Notes: generated by a model not told the origin, from the letters alone. 64,000 nt of DNA from Streptomyces sp. Mut1 (GCF_030719295.1 NZ_CP120997.1:2542001-2606000), one strand, 5' to 3'. Shown: positions 43,581 to 54,089, counted from the stretch's first letter. Program-made: numbers and translations.

Positions 43581-44483
43581 ATGGCTGACTTCCCGAACCT
43601 GTCCCGCCGGGGATTCCTCAACCGATCGGCAGCGGTGGGCGGTCTGCTCGTCGTCCCCGGCCTCCTCGCCGCGTGCAGCAAGGCCGGCGAGGGCTCCGCC
43701 GACGGCGAGGGCGCGCTCGAAAAGCTCCGCAAGCAGGGGTTCGTGCGGGTCGCGTACGCCGACGAGGCCCCGTACGGCTACATGGAGGGCAAGGAGCTGA
43801 AGGGCGAGGCGCCCACGCTGCACCGGGAGATCTTCAAGGCGCTGGGCGTCGATGAGCTGAAGCCCACCCTCACCGAGTGGGACGGCCTGATCCCCGGCCT
43901 CCAGGCCGGCAAGTACGACGTGGTCAGCGCCGGCATGGCGATCACCCCGGAGCGCTGCGCCAACGCCCTGTTCTCGGAGCCCGAGTTCATCTCGCCGACC
44001 GCGCTGATGGTCAAGAAGGGCAACCCGAAGAAGGTCACCGACCTCGCGTCCGCGAAGGAGGCCGGGATCACCGTCGGTGTGATGGCGGGTGCGGTCGAGG
44101 GCTCGTACGCCAAGGGCGCCGGCATCCCCGAGGGCAAGATCAAGACCCTGCAGAAGCCGCAGGACGGGGCGGACGCGGTCAAGGGCGGCCGGGTCGACGC
44201 GTTCCTGCTGACCGGTATCTCGCTGCGCTGGCTCGCCAAGACCAACGAGGGCACCGAGGTCACCGAGGCGTTCCTGCCCGAGCTGGACGGCTCCAAGCAG
44301 TACAGCCCCGGCGGCGCCGTCTTCCGCAAGGGCAACGAGGAGCTGCGGGACGCGTTCAACCGCGAGCTGAAGAAGATCGTCGCGGACAAGTCGCGCTATG
44401 TGGAGCTGCTCCGGGACTACGGCTTCGGGGCGACCGAGCTTCCGCCGGCGACCTTGAAGACGGCCGATCTGTGCAAGGGCTGA
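43581..44483 (+). CDS. ehuB: Ectoine/hydroxyectoine-binding lipoprotein
   Basis: The 300-residue product is a polar-amino-acid-type (family 3) binding protein. Its N-terminus NLSRRGFLNRSAAVGG combines a twin-arginine with lipobox LLAAC (Cys32). The sequence EAPYGYMEGKELKGEAPTLHREIFKALGV and SAGMAITPERCANALFSEPEF are as in EhuB proteins. ATG 43581 with AGGAG in front; an upstream ATG at 43572 is possible. The order binding protein-permease-permease-ATPase and overlaps support a complete importer. Ligand assignment rests on recognised similarity. Confidence 0.85.
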   Translation: MADFPNLSRRGFLNRSAAVGGLLVVPGLLAACSKAGEGSADGEGALEKLRKQGFVRVAYADEAPYGYMEGKELKGEAPTLHREIFKALGVDELKPTLTEWDGLIPGLQAGKYDVVSAGMAITPERCANALFSEPEFISPTALMVKKGNPKKVTDLASAKEAGITVGVMAGAVEGSYAKGAGIPEGKIKTLQKPQDGADAVKGGRVDAFLLTGISLRWLAKTNEGTEVTEAFLPELDGSKQYSPGGAVFRKGNEELRDAFNRELKKIVADKSRYVELLRDYGFGATELPPATLKTADLCKG

Positions 44484-44502
44484 CAGGGACGGTACCCACC
44501 GC

Positions 44503-45237
44503 ATGAATGATTTCTTCTCGGCCTTCGCCGACGATCTGCCGCAACTGCGGTCCGGCCTGTGGGTGACCCTGGAGGCCACGGTGTTCGGCGCCCTGGTGGC
44601 GCTGCTCCTGTCGTTCGTCCTCGGCCTGATGTCGCTCAGCCGGCTCATGCTGTCGCGCGGGGTCTCCCGCGTGGTCGTGGAGTTCTTCCGCGGCACCTCG
44701 CTGTACGTGCAGCTGTTCTGGCTGTACTACGCGATGCCGCAGCTGACCGGGTACGAACTGACGCCGGTCGTCTGCGGGGTGCTGGCGTTCGGCCTGAACT
44801 ACGGGGCGTACGGCGCCGAAGTGGTGCGCGGCGCGATCAACTCCGTGCCGCGCGGGCAGTACGAGGCGGCGCTCGCGCTGAACATGTCGCCGCTGCACCG
44901 GATGCGCAAGGTGATCCTGCCGCAGGCGTGGGTGCAGATGATCCCGTCGTTCACCAACCTGCTGATCCAGCTGCTGAAGGCCACCCCGCTGCTGTGGCTG
45001 ATCTCGGCGGCGGACCTGATGACCGCCATCGAGAAGCTCCGCAGCCGTACGGGTGAGACCCTCACCGCCTACGTCACGCTGCTGGCCTGCTACTTCGTCC
45101 TGGCCTATGCGCTGACCCTGCTGATGAACCTGCTGGAGCGGTCCGCCAAGCGGCGGCTCGGCCTGGCAGCCGGCGGGAAGAGTCTGCTGAAGTCCCGCAG
45201 TGCCGTGACCGCCCAGGCCACCGGAGGTGCCCGGTGA
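44503..45237 (+). CDS. ehuC: Ectoine importer permease
   Basis: The 244-residue product has five or six membrane helices and the His/Glu/Gln/Arg permease motif: EFFRGTSLYVQLFWLYYAMP and the EAA loop EAALALNMSPLHRMRKVILPQAWVQMIP. It starts 19 bp after ehuB and overlaps ehuD by 4 bp. Confidence 0.9.
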   Translation: MNDFFSAFADDLPQLRSGLWVTLEATVFGALVALLLSFVLGLMSLSRLMLSRGVSRVVVEFFRGTSLYVQLFWLYYAMPQLTGYELTPVVCGVLAFGLNYGAYGAEVVRGAINSVPRGQYEAALALNMSPLHRMRKVILPQAWVQMIPSFTNLLIQLLKATPLLWLISAADLMTAIEKLRSRTGETLTAYVTLLACYFVLAYALTLLMNLLERSAKRRLGLAAGGKSLLKSRSAVTAQATGGAR

Positions 45238-45878
45238 ACAGTGATTTCAACTGGGGCGCCGTCGGTGACGCGTTCCCCCTGCTGCTCAAGGGGTTCGAGA
45301 CGACCCTGCTGGCCACGGTGTTCGGCACCCTGGTCGCCGCGGTCCTCGGGCTGGCCATCGCGGTCGCCGGGCGGGCGCCGTCCCGGCTGGTGACCGTGCC
45401 GGTGAAGGTGGTGATGGAGTTCATCCGCTCCACCCCGCTGCTGGTCCAGCTGGTGGGCGCGGCCGCGCTGTTCACCTCGGTGGAGCCGCTGACCATCGGC
45501 ATCGTGGTGCTGGGCGTCCACTACGCCACGTACACCTCCGAGGTGTACCGCGCCGGGATCGACGGCGTACCGAAGGGCCAGTGGGAGGCGTGCCGGGCGC
45601 TGTCGATGACGCCCCGGCGGACCTGGCAGGCCGTGATCCTGCCGCAGGCGGTGCGCAACGTGGTGCCCGCGCTCGGCAACTACGCGATCTCGATGTTCAA
45701 GGAAACACCCTTCCTCGCCGTGATCACGGTGCACGAGATGGTCTTCGAGGCACGCGACTACGGAGCCCAACACTTCGTCTTCACCGAGGTGTTCACCCTC
45801 GCGGGACTGATCTTCCTGGTGGCGAGCTACCCCACCTCGCTGTTGATGAGAAAGCTGGAGAAGCGCCTTGGCCACTGA
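45234..45878 (+). CDS. ehuD: Ectoine importer permease
   Basis: The 214-residue product is the second permease, with EFIRSTPLLVQLVG and EACRALSMTPRRTWQAVILPQAVRNVVP. GTG 45234 overlaps the ehuC stop (GTGA). Its stop overlaps the ATPase start by 11 bp. Confidence 0.9.
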   Translation: MNSDFNWGAVGDAFPLLLKGFETTLLATVFGTLVAAVLGLAIAVAGRAPSRLVTVPVKVVMEFIRSTPLLVQLVGAAALFTSVEPLTIGIVVLGVHYATYTSEVYRAGIDGVPKGQWEACRALSMTPRRTWQAVILPQAVRNVVPALGNYAISMFKETPFLAVITVHEMVFEARDYGAQHFVFTEVFTLAGLIFLVASYPTSLLMRKLEKRLGH

Positions 45879-46713
45879 CCCTCTGCAGAAGAAGACGGCC
45901 GCGGCCCCCGAGGCCGTCGTGCCGGTCGACACCTCCAAGGACGACGGACACCCGCTCGTCCGCTTCGACAAGGTCGTCAAGCGCTACGGCGACCACACGG
46001 TCCTGGACCAGCTGGAGTTCTCGGTCGAGCGCGGCGAGCACGTCACCCTGATCGGGCCCAGCGGCTCGGGCAAGACGACGATCCTGCGGCTGCTGATGAC
46101 GCTGGAGAAGGTCAGCGACGGCGTGATCTGGATCAACGGCGAACCGCTGACCCATGTACGGGCGCCGGACGGCTCGCTGCGGCCGGCGTCCGAGAAGCAC
46201 CTGCGGGCGGCCCGCCGGCGGATCGGCATGGTCTTCCAGCAGTTCAACCTCTTCCCCAACATGAAGGTGCTCCAGAACATCACCGAGGCGCCGGTCAACG
46301 TGCTCGGCATGGACCGCGACAAGGCGGAGACCCGCGCCCGGGAGCTGCTGGACCTCGTCGGTCTGTCCGGCAAGGTCGACGCGCATCCCTCGCAGCTCTC
46401 CGGCGGCCAGCAGCAGCGTGTCGCGATCGCCCGCGCGCTGGCGATGGAGCCGGAGATCCTGCTCCTGGACGAGGTGACATCCGCGCTGGACCCGGAGCTG
46501 GTGGCGGGGGTGCTGGAGCTGCTGAGCGACATCGCCCGCAACACCGACATCACGATGCTCTGCGTGACGCACGAGATGAACTTCGCCCGGGACGTCTCGG
46601 AGAAGGTGCTGATGTTCGACGCCGGACGGGTCGTGGAGTCCGGTTCGCCGGAAAAAATCTTCTCCGATCCCTCGCACGAACGCACGCGCGAATTCCTCAA
46701 CGCGGTGCTGTGA
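45868..46713 (+). CDS. ehuA: Ectoine importer ATPase
   Basis: The 281-residue product has Walker A GPSGSGKTT (about 68-76), Q-loop FQQFNLFPNM, signature LSGGQQQR, Walker B ILLLDEVTSALD and switch THEM. The start is a TTG at 45868, supported by GGAG seven bases upstream. A 46758-46792 hairpin ends the unit. Confidence 0.92.
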   Translation: MATDPLQKKTAAAPEAVVPVDTSKDDGHPLVRFDKVVKRYGDHTVLDQLEFSVERGEHVTLIGPSGSGKTTILRLLMTLEKVSDGVIWINGEPLTHVRAPDGSLRPASEKHLRAARRRIGMVFQQFNLFPNMKVLQNITEAPVNVLGMDRDKAETRARELLDLVGLSGKVDAHPSQLSGGQQQRVAIARALAMEPEILLLDEVTSALDPELVAGVLELLSDIARNTDITMLCVTHEMNFARDVSEKVLMFDAGRVVESGSPEKIFSDPSHERTREFLNAVL

Positions 46714-46742
46714 CCTCGGCATCCGTCGTCCGCGCATGACGG

Positions 46743-46754
46743 TGGCATATGCCA
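46743..46754. promoter_or_regulatory. 12-bp AT-centred palindrome
   Basis: TGGCATATGCCA. Its ten-base core also occurs at 36479-36488 before the PrimPol-like gene. Here it is between the ehu unit and the IclR gene. Confidence 0.35.
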
Positions 46755-46757
46755 TAC

Positions 46758-46792
46758 GGGTGCGCCCCTGCTGACAGCTCCGGGGCGCACCC
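46758..46792 (+). terminator. Terminator of ehuBCDA
   Basis: 11-bp perfect arms (46758-46768 with 46782-46792), 13-nt loop. Confidence 0.75.
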
Positions 46793-46897
46793 ACAAGTCC
46801 GCGGGACCACCCCCCGAACAGGGCGGGGACGGCTATCGTGGTGGCGTGCCTCCGGCCGACAAGCCGGCCTCCGGTCACAACTGGTAGGGGGGAAACC

Positions 46898-47656
46898 GTG
46901 CCGTTGAAGCCCGAACCGACTGCTCCGTTCCACTCGGTTCAGTACGCCCTCCGCGTGCTCGAAACGGTCTCCACGCACGGCAGCGGTGTGACCGACGCGC
47001 AGATCTCCCGCGAGACGGGCCTGCCCATCGGCCACCTCTCGGCCCTGCTGCTGACGCTGCGCCGCGAGGGGTACGTGGAGCAGATCACCGACGGCGCGTA
47101 CGTGGTGGGCGCCTCGCTGCTGCTGCTCGGCTCGGGCACGGCCCGCCGCCAGGCCCTGGAGATCAAGCTCCAGCAGACCCTGGCCCAGCTGCGCGACTCG
47201 GTCGGCGCAGCGGTCTACATCAGCCGGTACGTGGACGGCGAGATCCGCGTCACGCAGTACGCGGACAGCCCGCACACCCCCGCGGTCAACGAGTGGGTGG
47301 ACTTCAGGTCGGCGGCGCACGCGTCGGCGATCGGCAAGTGCCTGCTGACCCAGCTCGACCAGAACGGGCGGCGCGACCACATCGCGCGGCACAAGACGGC
47401 CCGGCTCACCTCGCGGACGATCACCAGCGAGAAGGTCCTCTTCTCCAAGCTGGACAGCCAGCCGGCGACGGTTCCGGTGCTCGACCTCCAGGAGTACGCG
47501 GTGGGCACGGTCTGCGCGGCGGTGCCGCTCACCGCCGGATCGGCGGCGGGCTGCCTGGCCCTGTCGATGCCGGTGGAGGACGCCCACCGACTGCGCGCGG
47601 CGGCGGACACGCTGAACCGGCGCGCGGCCCCGATGCTGCTGTCGCTGGCGCTTTAG
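46898..47656 (+). CDS. IclR-family regulator
   Basis: The 252-residue product has an N-terminal winged helix (about 8-70, with ALRVLETVSTHGSGVTDAQISRETGLP) and an IclR effector domain (about 85-250; ASAIGKCLLTQL and EYAVGTVCAAVPLT). The GTG at 46898 has GGGGGGAAA before it. It follows the ehu unit on the same strand after a terminator, so it probably regulates it or the racemase-like gene; that is inference. The last codon is followed by TAG that is the first three bases of a MITE-like element, so the C-terminus here may be that of a gene interrupted near its end. Confidence 0.85.
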   Translation: MPLKPEPTAPFHSVQYALRVLETVSTHGSGVTDAQISRETGLPIGHLSALLLTLRREGYVEQITDGAYVVGASLLLLGSGTARRQALEIKLQQTLAQLRDSVGAAVYISRYVDGEIRVTQYADSPHTPAVNEWVDFRSAAHASAIGKCLLTQLDQNGRRDHIARHKTARLTSRTITSEKVLFSKLDSQPATVPVLDLQEYAVGTVCAAVPLTAGSAAGCLALSMPVEDAHRLRAAADTLNRRAAPMLLSLAL

Positions 47657-47830
47657 GACCTGTCTTCAAACTGCCGTCTGCCGGGCGACGCCATGCACGC
47701 ACTCTCGCCGCACCGGCCCCAGACCCCGGTACGTCCAGTACAGGGGCCTGGGGCCGGCACACCGAGAGCACACACCTGACGCCGCCCGGCCGCCCTTCGG
47801 GCGACGACGGCAGTTTGAAGGCAGGCCCTA
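47654..47830. mobile_element. MITE-like element, 177 bp
   Basis: Terminal inverted repeats of 25 bp (47654-47678 and 47806-47830) match at 23 positions, from TAGGACCTGTCTTCAAACTG to the mirror. The inside is itself largely self-complementary (47713-47727 with about 47743-47757). No transposase. Termini of the form AGGRCCTGYCTTCAAAC resemble those of IS5-group elements of actinomycetes. It begins at the IclR stop codon and is flanked by CTAG-like bases on the right. Confidence 0.75.
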
Positions 47831-47880
47831 GGCGTGTCATCAGCACCCCTCGGGACCAGGTATTATTTTCGAGTCAGCAG

Positions 47881-47954
47881 GCGCCGCTAGCTCAGTTGGT
47901 TAGAGCAGCTGACTCTTAATCAGCGGGTCCGGGGTTCGAGTCCCTGGCGGCGCA
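47881..47954 (+). tRNA. tRNA-Lys (CTT anticodon), copy 2
   Basis: Identical to the copy at 37268, including the preceding TCAGCAG. A -10-like TATTAT lies about 22 bp upstream, after CTCGGGACCAGG, which is shared in form with copy 3. Confidence 0.97.
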
Positions 47955-47959
47955 CAGAC

Positions 47960-48005
47960 AACGCACGAGGCGGTTTCCGTATCCACGGAGACCGCCTCGT
48001 GCGTT
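47960..48005 (+). terminator. Terminator of tRNA-Lys copy 2
   Basis: 15-bp perfect arms (47960-47974 with 47991-48005) extended by an inner stem, TTGTG after it. Confidence 0.88.
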
Positions 48006-48030
48006 TTGTGCTGCCCAGGGTCATGTACAG

Positions 48031-48078
48031 ATGTTTTACACAGCCGTACTAGACACCTGTTTTAAACAGTCGTATATT
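48031..48078 (+). promoter_or_regulatory. Promoter and TetR-like operator of the MFS gene
   Basis: TAGACA (48050-48055), 17 bp, TATATT (48073-48078). The spacer holds CTGTTTTAAACAG (48057-48069), a perfect TetR-type palindrome; a near-copy ATGTTTTACACAG is at 48031-48043. The start would be 6-8 bases after the -10, i.e. at the ATG 48086: a leaderless, tightly repressible gene. No TetR gene lies next to it. Confidence 0.75.
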
Positions 48079-48085
48079 CCTTGGC

Positions 48086-49642
48086 ATGACGAACCCTCCG
48101 AGCACCACCGCCGCCGCATCCGGCGGCCTCGCCGGCCGTCGGGAGTGGACCGCCTTCGTGGTCCTGCTCCTCCCCCTCCTCCTGGTCTCGATGGACGTGT
48201 CCGTCCTCTTCTTCGCGATCCCGTCCATCGACCGGGACCTCGCCCCCAGCGCCACCCAGCAGCTGTGGATCTTCGATGTGTACGCCTTCGCCCTGGCGGG
48301 CCTGCTCATCACGATGGGCTCGCTCGGCGACCGCATCGGCCGCCGGAGGCTCCTGCTGATCGGGGCCCTCGCCTTCGGTGCCGCCTCGGTCTGCGCCGCC
48401 TACGCCACCAGCCCGGAGATGCTGATCGCGGCCCGCGCGGTGCTCGGGATCGGCGGGGCGACGCTGATGCCCTCGACCATCGGCCTGGTGCGCAACATGT
48501 TCCACAACGAGCAGCAGCGGGCGAAGGCCATCGGCATCTGGTCGGGCGCCATGGCCGGCGGGGTCGCGCTCGGCTCGGTGCTCAGCGGGGTGATGCTGGA
48601 GCACTTCTGGTGGGGCTCGGTGTTCCTGATCAACGTGCCCGCGATGCTGCTGCTGCTGGTGCTCGTCCCGCTGCTGGTCCCGGAGTTCAAGGACCCGAAG
48701 CCGGGCCGCTTCGACTTCCTGAGCGTGCCGCTGTCCATGGGCACCGTCCTGCCGGTGGTCTACGGCATCAAGGAGAGCGCCGCCCACGGACTCGACGCGC
48801 GGCGCGCCCTGATCATCGCCGCCGGGCTCGTCATCGGCTGGGTCTTCGTACGCCGGCAGCGCAGCCGCTCCGACGCGATGATCAGCCGGGAGCTGTTCCG
48901 GGGCCGCGGCTTCGGTGTCGGGATCGGGCTGAACGCGCTGGCCGCCTTCGCGATGATGGGCTCGGCCTTCTTCACCACCCAGTACCTGCAGTCGGTGCTC
49001 GGCATGAGCACGATGGAGGCCGCGCTGTGGAGCCTGGCCCCGTCCCTGGCGGTGGGTGCGGCGGCGCCCGCGGCGACCGCGATCGGCCAGCGGACCCAGC
49101 GTGCGTACGTCGTCTGCGGCGGGTTCGTCATCGGGGCGGCCGGCTTCGGCGTCTTCACGCTGGCCGGGACCGACTCGCTGGCCCTGCTGCTCATCGGCTC
49201 GGGCGTGATGAGCAGCGGCATCGTCGCCGTGATGGCCATGGTCTCGGACCTGGCGATGACCGCCAGCCCGCCGGAGAAGGCCGGTGCGGCCGCCTCGCTC
49301 CTGGAGACCGGGCAGGAGTTCGGCGGTGCGCTGGGCATGGCCCTGCTGGGTGCCGTCGCCACCGCGGTCTACCGGGCGGACATGCCCGCCTCGGCCCCGG
49401 ACGTGGCCCGCAGGACCCTGCCGGGCGCGCTGACCACCGGTGACGACTCGCTGATCGCGATCGGCCGGGAGGCCTTCGTGCACAGCATGCGGTACGCCTC
49501 GGTGACCGGTTCGCTGATCCTGCTGACGGGGGCCGTGCTGGCCGCGACCCTGCTGCGCCGGGCGACCCGTCCGGCGCCCCCCGCCGCCGAGGCGCCGGTG
49601 GCCGGGGCTCCCGAGGCGCCCCAGGTCCCCGCGCGGGTCTGA
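48086..49642 (+). CDS. DHA2-family MFS drug transporter
   Basis: The 518-residue product has 14 predicted hydrophobic segments, as in the QacA/EmrB group: LLLVSMDVSVLFFAIPSI in helix 1, GSLGDRIGRRRLLLIGA in loop 2-3 (motif A), and RAVLGIGGATLMPST. The C-terminus is Ala/Pro-rich. It is an inner-membrane drug-proton antiporter by family, substrate unknown. The leaderless promoter has a TetR-like operator in its spacer, so a TetR repressor elsewhere should control it. Confidence 0.92.
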   Translation: MTNPPSTTAAASGGLAGRREWTAFVVLLLPLLLVSMDVSVLFFAIPSIDRDLAPSATQQLWIFDVYAFALAGLLITMGSLGDRIGRRRLLLIGALAFGAASVCAAYATSPEMLIAARAVLGIGGATLMPSTIGLVRNMFHNEQQRAKAIGIWSGAMAGGVALGSVLSGVMLEHFWWGSVFLINVPAMLLLLVLVPLLVPEFKDPKPGRFDFLSVPLSMGTVLPVVYGIKESAAHGLDARRALIIAAGLVIGWVFVRRQRSRSDAMISRELFRGRGFGVGIGLNALAAFAMMGSAFFTTQYLQSVLGMSTMEAALWSLAPSLAVGAAAPAATAIGQRTQRAYVVCGGFVIGAAGFGVFTLAGTDSLALLLIGSGVMSSGIVAVMAMVSDLAMTASPPEKAGAAASLLETGQEFGGALGMALLGAVATAVYRADMPASAPDVARRTLPGALTTGDDSLIAIGREAFVHSMRYASVTGSLILLTGAVLAATLLRRATRPAPPAAEAPVAGAPEAPQVPARV

Positions 49643-49670
49643 TCATGCCCTCGCCGGACGGCGAAAGGGC

Positions 49671-49707
49671 GAGCCCCGGGGTGGTGTCCCACACCACCCC
49701 GGGGCTC
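49671..49707. terminator. Bidirectional terminator between MFS and LPMO genes
   Basis: 17-bp perfect arms (49671-49687, 49691-49707), CCC loop. The genes are convergent. Confidence 0.92.
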
Positions 49708-49771
49708 ATTGTGCTGCCCGCCGACAGCACGTCCGTTACGCCGTACGGGAGCCGGCGAAACGTCGGTACTG

Positions 49772-50362
49772 TCAGAACTGCACGTCGGAGCACGCGTAGA
49801 ACGCGTTGGCGGTGTCCGCGACGTTCCAGACGCTCAGGATGATGTGCTTCCCCGACTTCTGGGTGGGGATGGTGCCCTGCTGGGTCAGGGTCGCCGGGGG
49901 CTGCTGGTTGTTGTACGGCACCGTCATGAACGGCTGCGGTTCCAGGTCGGAGCGCTTGAGCGGCTTGGTGGGGTCCCAGCCGTCCTTGGTGATGTAGTAG
50001 CGGAAGTCCGACGTGGCGTGGCGGGCGGTGAACTGCCAGCGGAAGCTGAAGCCCTGACCGGCCGTCACCTTGGTGGCGGGCCATTCGCCGTTGCGCGGGT
50101 CGTCGAGCTGCGCGAACTCACCGTGGCCGCCGGAGCAGATCGCCCCGTCCGCGGGACCGGCCTCCGGGAAGCCCTTGGGGCCCTCGACGCTCTGCGGCTC
50201 CCACTGGATGTTGCCGCAGCCCGTCACCGTGCCGTTGGCACACAGCTTCTGACGGCTGATCGGGTTGTCCGTGTAGCCGTGGCTGCTGGCGCTGCTGGTC
50301 GCGAACATCGAGACGCCCGCTACCGCGAGGCCCACCAGGGCCGCACTTGCCTTCATACGCAT
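49772..50362 (-). CDS. AA10 lytic polysaccharide monooxygenase (chitin-binding type)
   Basis: The 196-residue product has a signal peptide ending SSASS, so His28 becomes the N-terminal copper ligand of the mature protein (HGYTDNPISRQKLCANG). The second histidine of the brace is in FTARHATSDFRYY. NPISRQKLC and the W-N-V-A-D-T-A-N-A-F end fit the AA10 family. No CBM is attached, typical of the small chitin-active type. ATG 50362 with GAGGAG upstream. DasR/chitin-type boxes precede it. Confidence 0.93.
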   Translation of the reverse strand: MRMKASAALVGLAVAGVSMFATSSASSHGYTDNPISRQKLCANGTVTGCGNIQWEPQSVEGPKGFPEAGPADGAICSGGHGEFAQLDDPRNGEWPATKVTAGQGFSFRWQFTARHATSDFRYYITKDGWDPTKPLKRSDLEPQPFMTVPYNNQQPPATLTQQGTIPTQKSGKHIILSVWNVADTANAFYACSDVQF

Positions 50363-50432
50363 TGCTGTCGCTCCTCGGATGCGTGGGGGGAGGGGGGATT
50401 CCATGAGCATTGCTGTGCGCGCGGGTTCTGCG

Positions 50433-50483
50433 GTCTAGACCAAGGCCTAGATTATTGACGCGGCTTGAACATGTCCAGACCAA
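50433..50483. promoter_or_regulatory. Chitin/DasR-type boxes upstream of the LPMO gene
   Basis: GTCTAGACCAA (50433-50443) and GTCCAGACCAA (50473-50483) are direct repeats exactly 40 bp apart. The first lies within GGTCTAGACC, the core of the DasR operator. Such repeats occur before Streptomyces chitinase genes. Confidence 0.6.
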
Positions 50484-50528
50484 TGAGCGCGTGATTCCGG
50501 TTGCCCCGAAAGCTCCCCCCACCCGGCG

Positions 50529-52478
<1,950 letters not shown>

Positions 52479-52506
52479 TACCGCCTCCGTCATGTGCGTC
52501 GTCGTG

Positions 52507-53826
52507 TCACGCGAAGAGTCGCCGCCAGGTCTCCGGGCCCGGATAGCCGTCGGCCTCCGTGCCCCGCCAGCCCTGGGCCTTCTGGAAGGCCTCGACATTG
52601 CGCCGGTCCGCCTCGGTCCACCGAGGGTCGGGGCCCGACAGGTAGTACGTGCCGTATCCCTTCTTCACCAACTGTTTGCCGAGCCTGTCGACATGGGTGT
52701 TGGACTGACCCGGCCGGAAATAGCCCCGCCCGGGGAAGGCCGGAACCCCCGCCGGGCCGTTCTGGCCGCTCGCGGCGGGGATGTCGTGGCCGGTTCCGGT
52801 CACCAGCAGCTCCCAGGTGTCGGGGCCGGGGATGCCGTCGGCCTCGGCGCCCTTCCAGCCCTGGGCCTCCTGGAACGCCCGGGTCGCCTGCCGGTCGGCA
52901 TCGGTCCAGACGGGATCGGGGCCGACCTTGTAGAAGCGCTTGCCGCCCCGGGCGACGAGCATCGTGCCGAGCCGCGTGACGTTCGCGTTGTTCGCGCCCG
53001 GCCCGAACTCCGCCGCGCCGGGGAACGGGGCCGGGGTCGCCTCGCTGCCGCCGTTTCCCGAGGTCAGCCCCTTGTAGCGGTAGGCGACATAGCTGCCGGA
53101 GTTGGTCCAGTAGGCCAGGGGCGTCGTCTGCTTGCGGGCGTGCGGCTTGGTCTGCTCGTACGCCGTGTAATAGGTGTGCGTGTAGTCGGTCCAGCCGCCG
53201 AAGATCGTGACGTGGGAGCCCTTGGCGGGGTCGGCGAGGTTGTGGAAGAGCAGGATGTCGCCGGGCTGGAGGTCCTCGCGGGCGATGCGCGTGCCGTACG
53301 TGGCGAGGCTGCCGGTCCACTCGTTGCCCGCCAGGTTCCAGGCCATCGACACATAGCCGGAGCAGTCCTGCCGGTACCCGTCCGACCAGTACTTCTCCAT
53401 GCTGTACGGGACCTGCGCGGTGACCCACTTCTTGGCGCGGTTGATGATGTCGGCCCGGGTCGTCGGCCGCAGCACGGGCGCCGCCGTGTCGGCCGCGGGG
53501 GCTCCCTGGACGCCGGACCCCGGCCCCCGCAGCGGTCCCGGTCCGCCCTGGGGGCTGTCCGGCAGCGGTCCCGCCAGACCGGTCAGCGCTCCCGTGCCGG
53601 GCACCGGGGCCGGATCGGCGACCGCCCCCGCGGACTCCAGCACGCCGGCGCTCAGCACCACCCCGGCAGTGGTGAACAGCACCATCACGCGCCGCGCGCC
53701 GTGCGCGGCCGGGTTCCCCCCGTGCCGCGTGGGCAGTCCGCCGGCCGCGGAGCGCCGCTGGGCGGCGCAGCCCGGACAGGGGCAGTCGATGGCGGGTACG
53801 TACTCCTCGAAGGCCGGCACAGTCAT
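52507..53826 (-). CDS. NlpC/P60-type protein with two peptidoglycan-binding-like repeats
   Basis: The 439-residue product has a cytoplasmic Cys-rich start (CPCPGC), one hydrophobic segment (about 47-68), a Pro/Gly-rich linker and an amidase-like domain: DCSGYVSMAWN (nucleophile Cys) and KGSHVTIFGGWTDY (His). Two repeats of about 80 residues follow, each with a FxPGxxxxxVxxLGxxLV start and AEADG-PGPxTW at the end, cell-wall-binding-like. It may be a wall hydrolase. ATG 53826 with GGAGGG before it. Confidence 0.85.
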   Translation of the reverse strand: MTVPAFEEYVPAIDCPCPGCAAQRRSAAGGLPTRHGGNPAAHGARRVMVLFTTAGVVLSAGVLESAGAVADPAPVPGTGALTGLAGPLPDSPQGGPGPLRGPGSGVQGAPAADTAAPVLRPTTRADIINRAKKWVTAQVPYSMEKYWSDGYRQDCSGYVSMAWNLAGNEWTGSLATYGTRIAREDLQPGDILLFHNLADPAKGSHVTIFGGWTDYTHTYYTAYEQTKPHARKQTTPLAYWTNSGSYVAYRYKGLTSGNGGSEATPAPFPGAAEFGPGANNANVTRLGTMLVARGGKRFYKVGPDPVWTDADRQATRAFQEAQGWKGAEADGIPGPDTWELLVTGTGHDIPAASGQNGPAGVPAFPGRGYFRPGQSNTHVDRLGKQLVKKGYGTYYLSGPDPRWTEADRRNVEAFQKAQGWRGTEADGYPGPETWRRLFA

Positions 53827-54009
53827 GCGAATCCCTCCGCAGTCGTCAAGATCTTTGGGCGCATCTGCACGGGCGTCAGTGTCTCAACTGTCCTGACATA
53901 CCGCATTTTGACGGATAGAAGAGAAAAAACGACCATCCGACAGGCCGGGATAGAGATGAAATGGTCGGGAGCACCACTCGGGATCGGGTAGAGTTCTCCA
54001 GGTCAGCAG

Positions 54010-54083
54010 GCGCCGCTAGCTCAGTTGGTTAGAGCAGCTGACTCTTAATCAGCGGGTCCGGGGTTCGAGTCCCTGGCGGCGCA
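54010..54083 (+). tRNA. tRNA-Lys (CTT anticodon), copy 3
   Basis: Identical to the copies at 37268 and 47881, with TCAGCAG before it. A -10-like TAGAGT lies upstream after CTCGGGATCGGG. Confidence 0.97.
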
Positions 54084-54089
54084 CGCACA

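Noticed and set aside
53827..54009. c-di-AMP (ydaO-type) riboswitch before the NlpC/P60-like gene
   Set aside because: Such switches precede some wall hydrolase genes in Streptomyces, but the space is short and I see none of the conserved segments.
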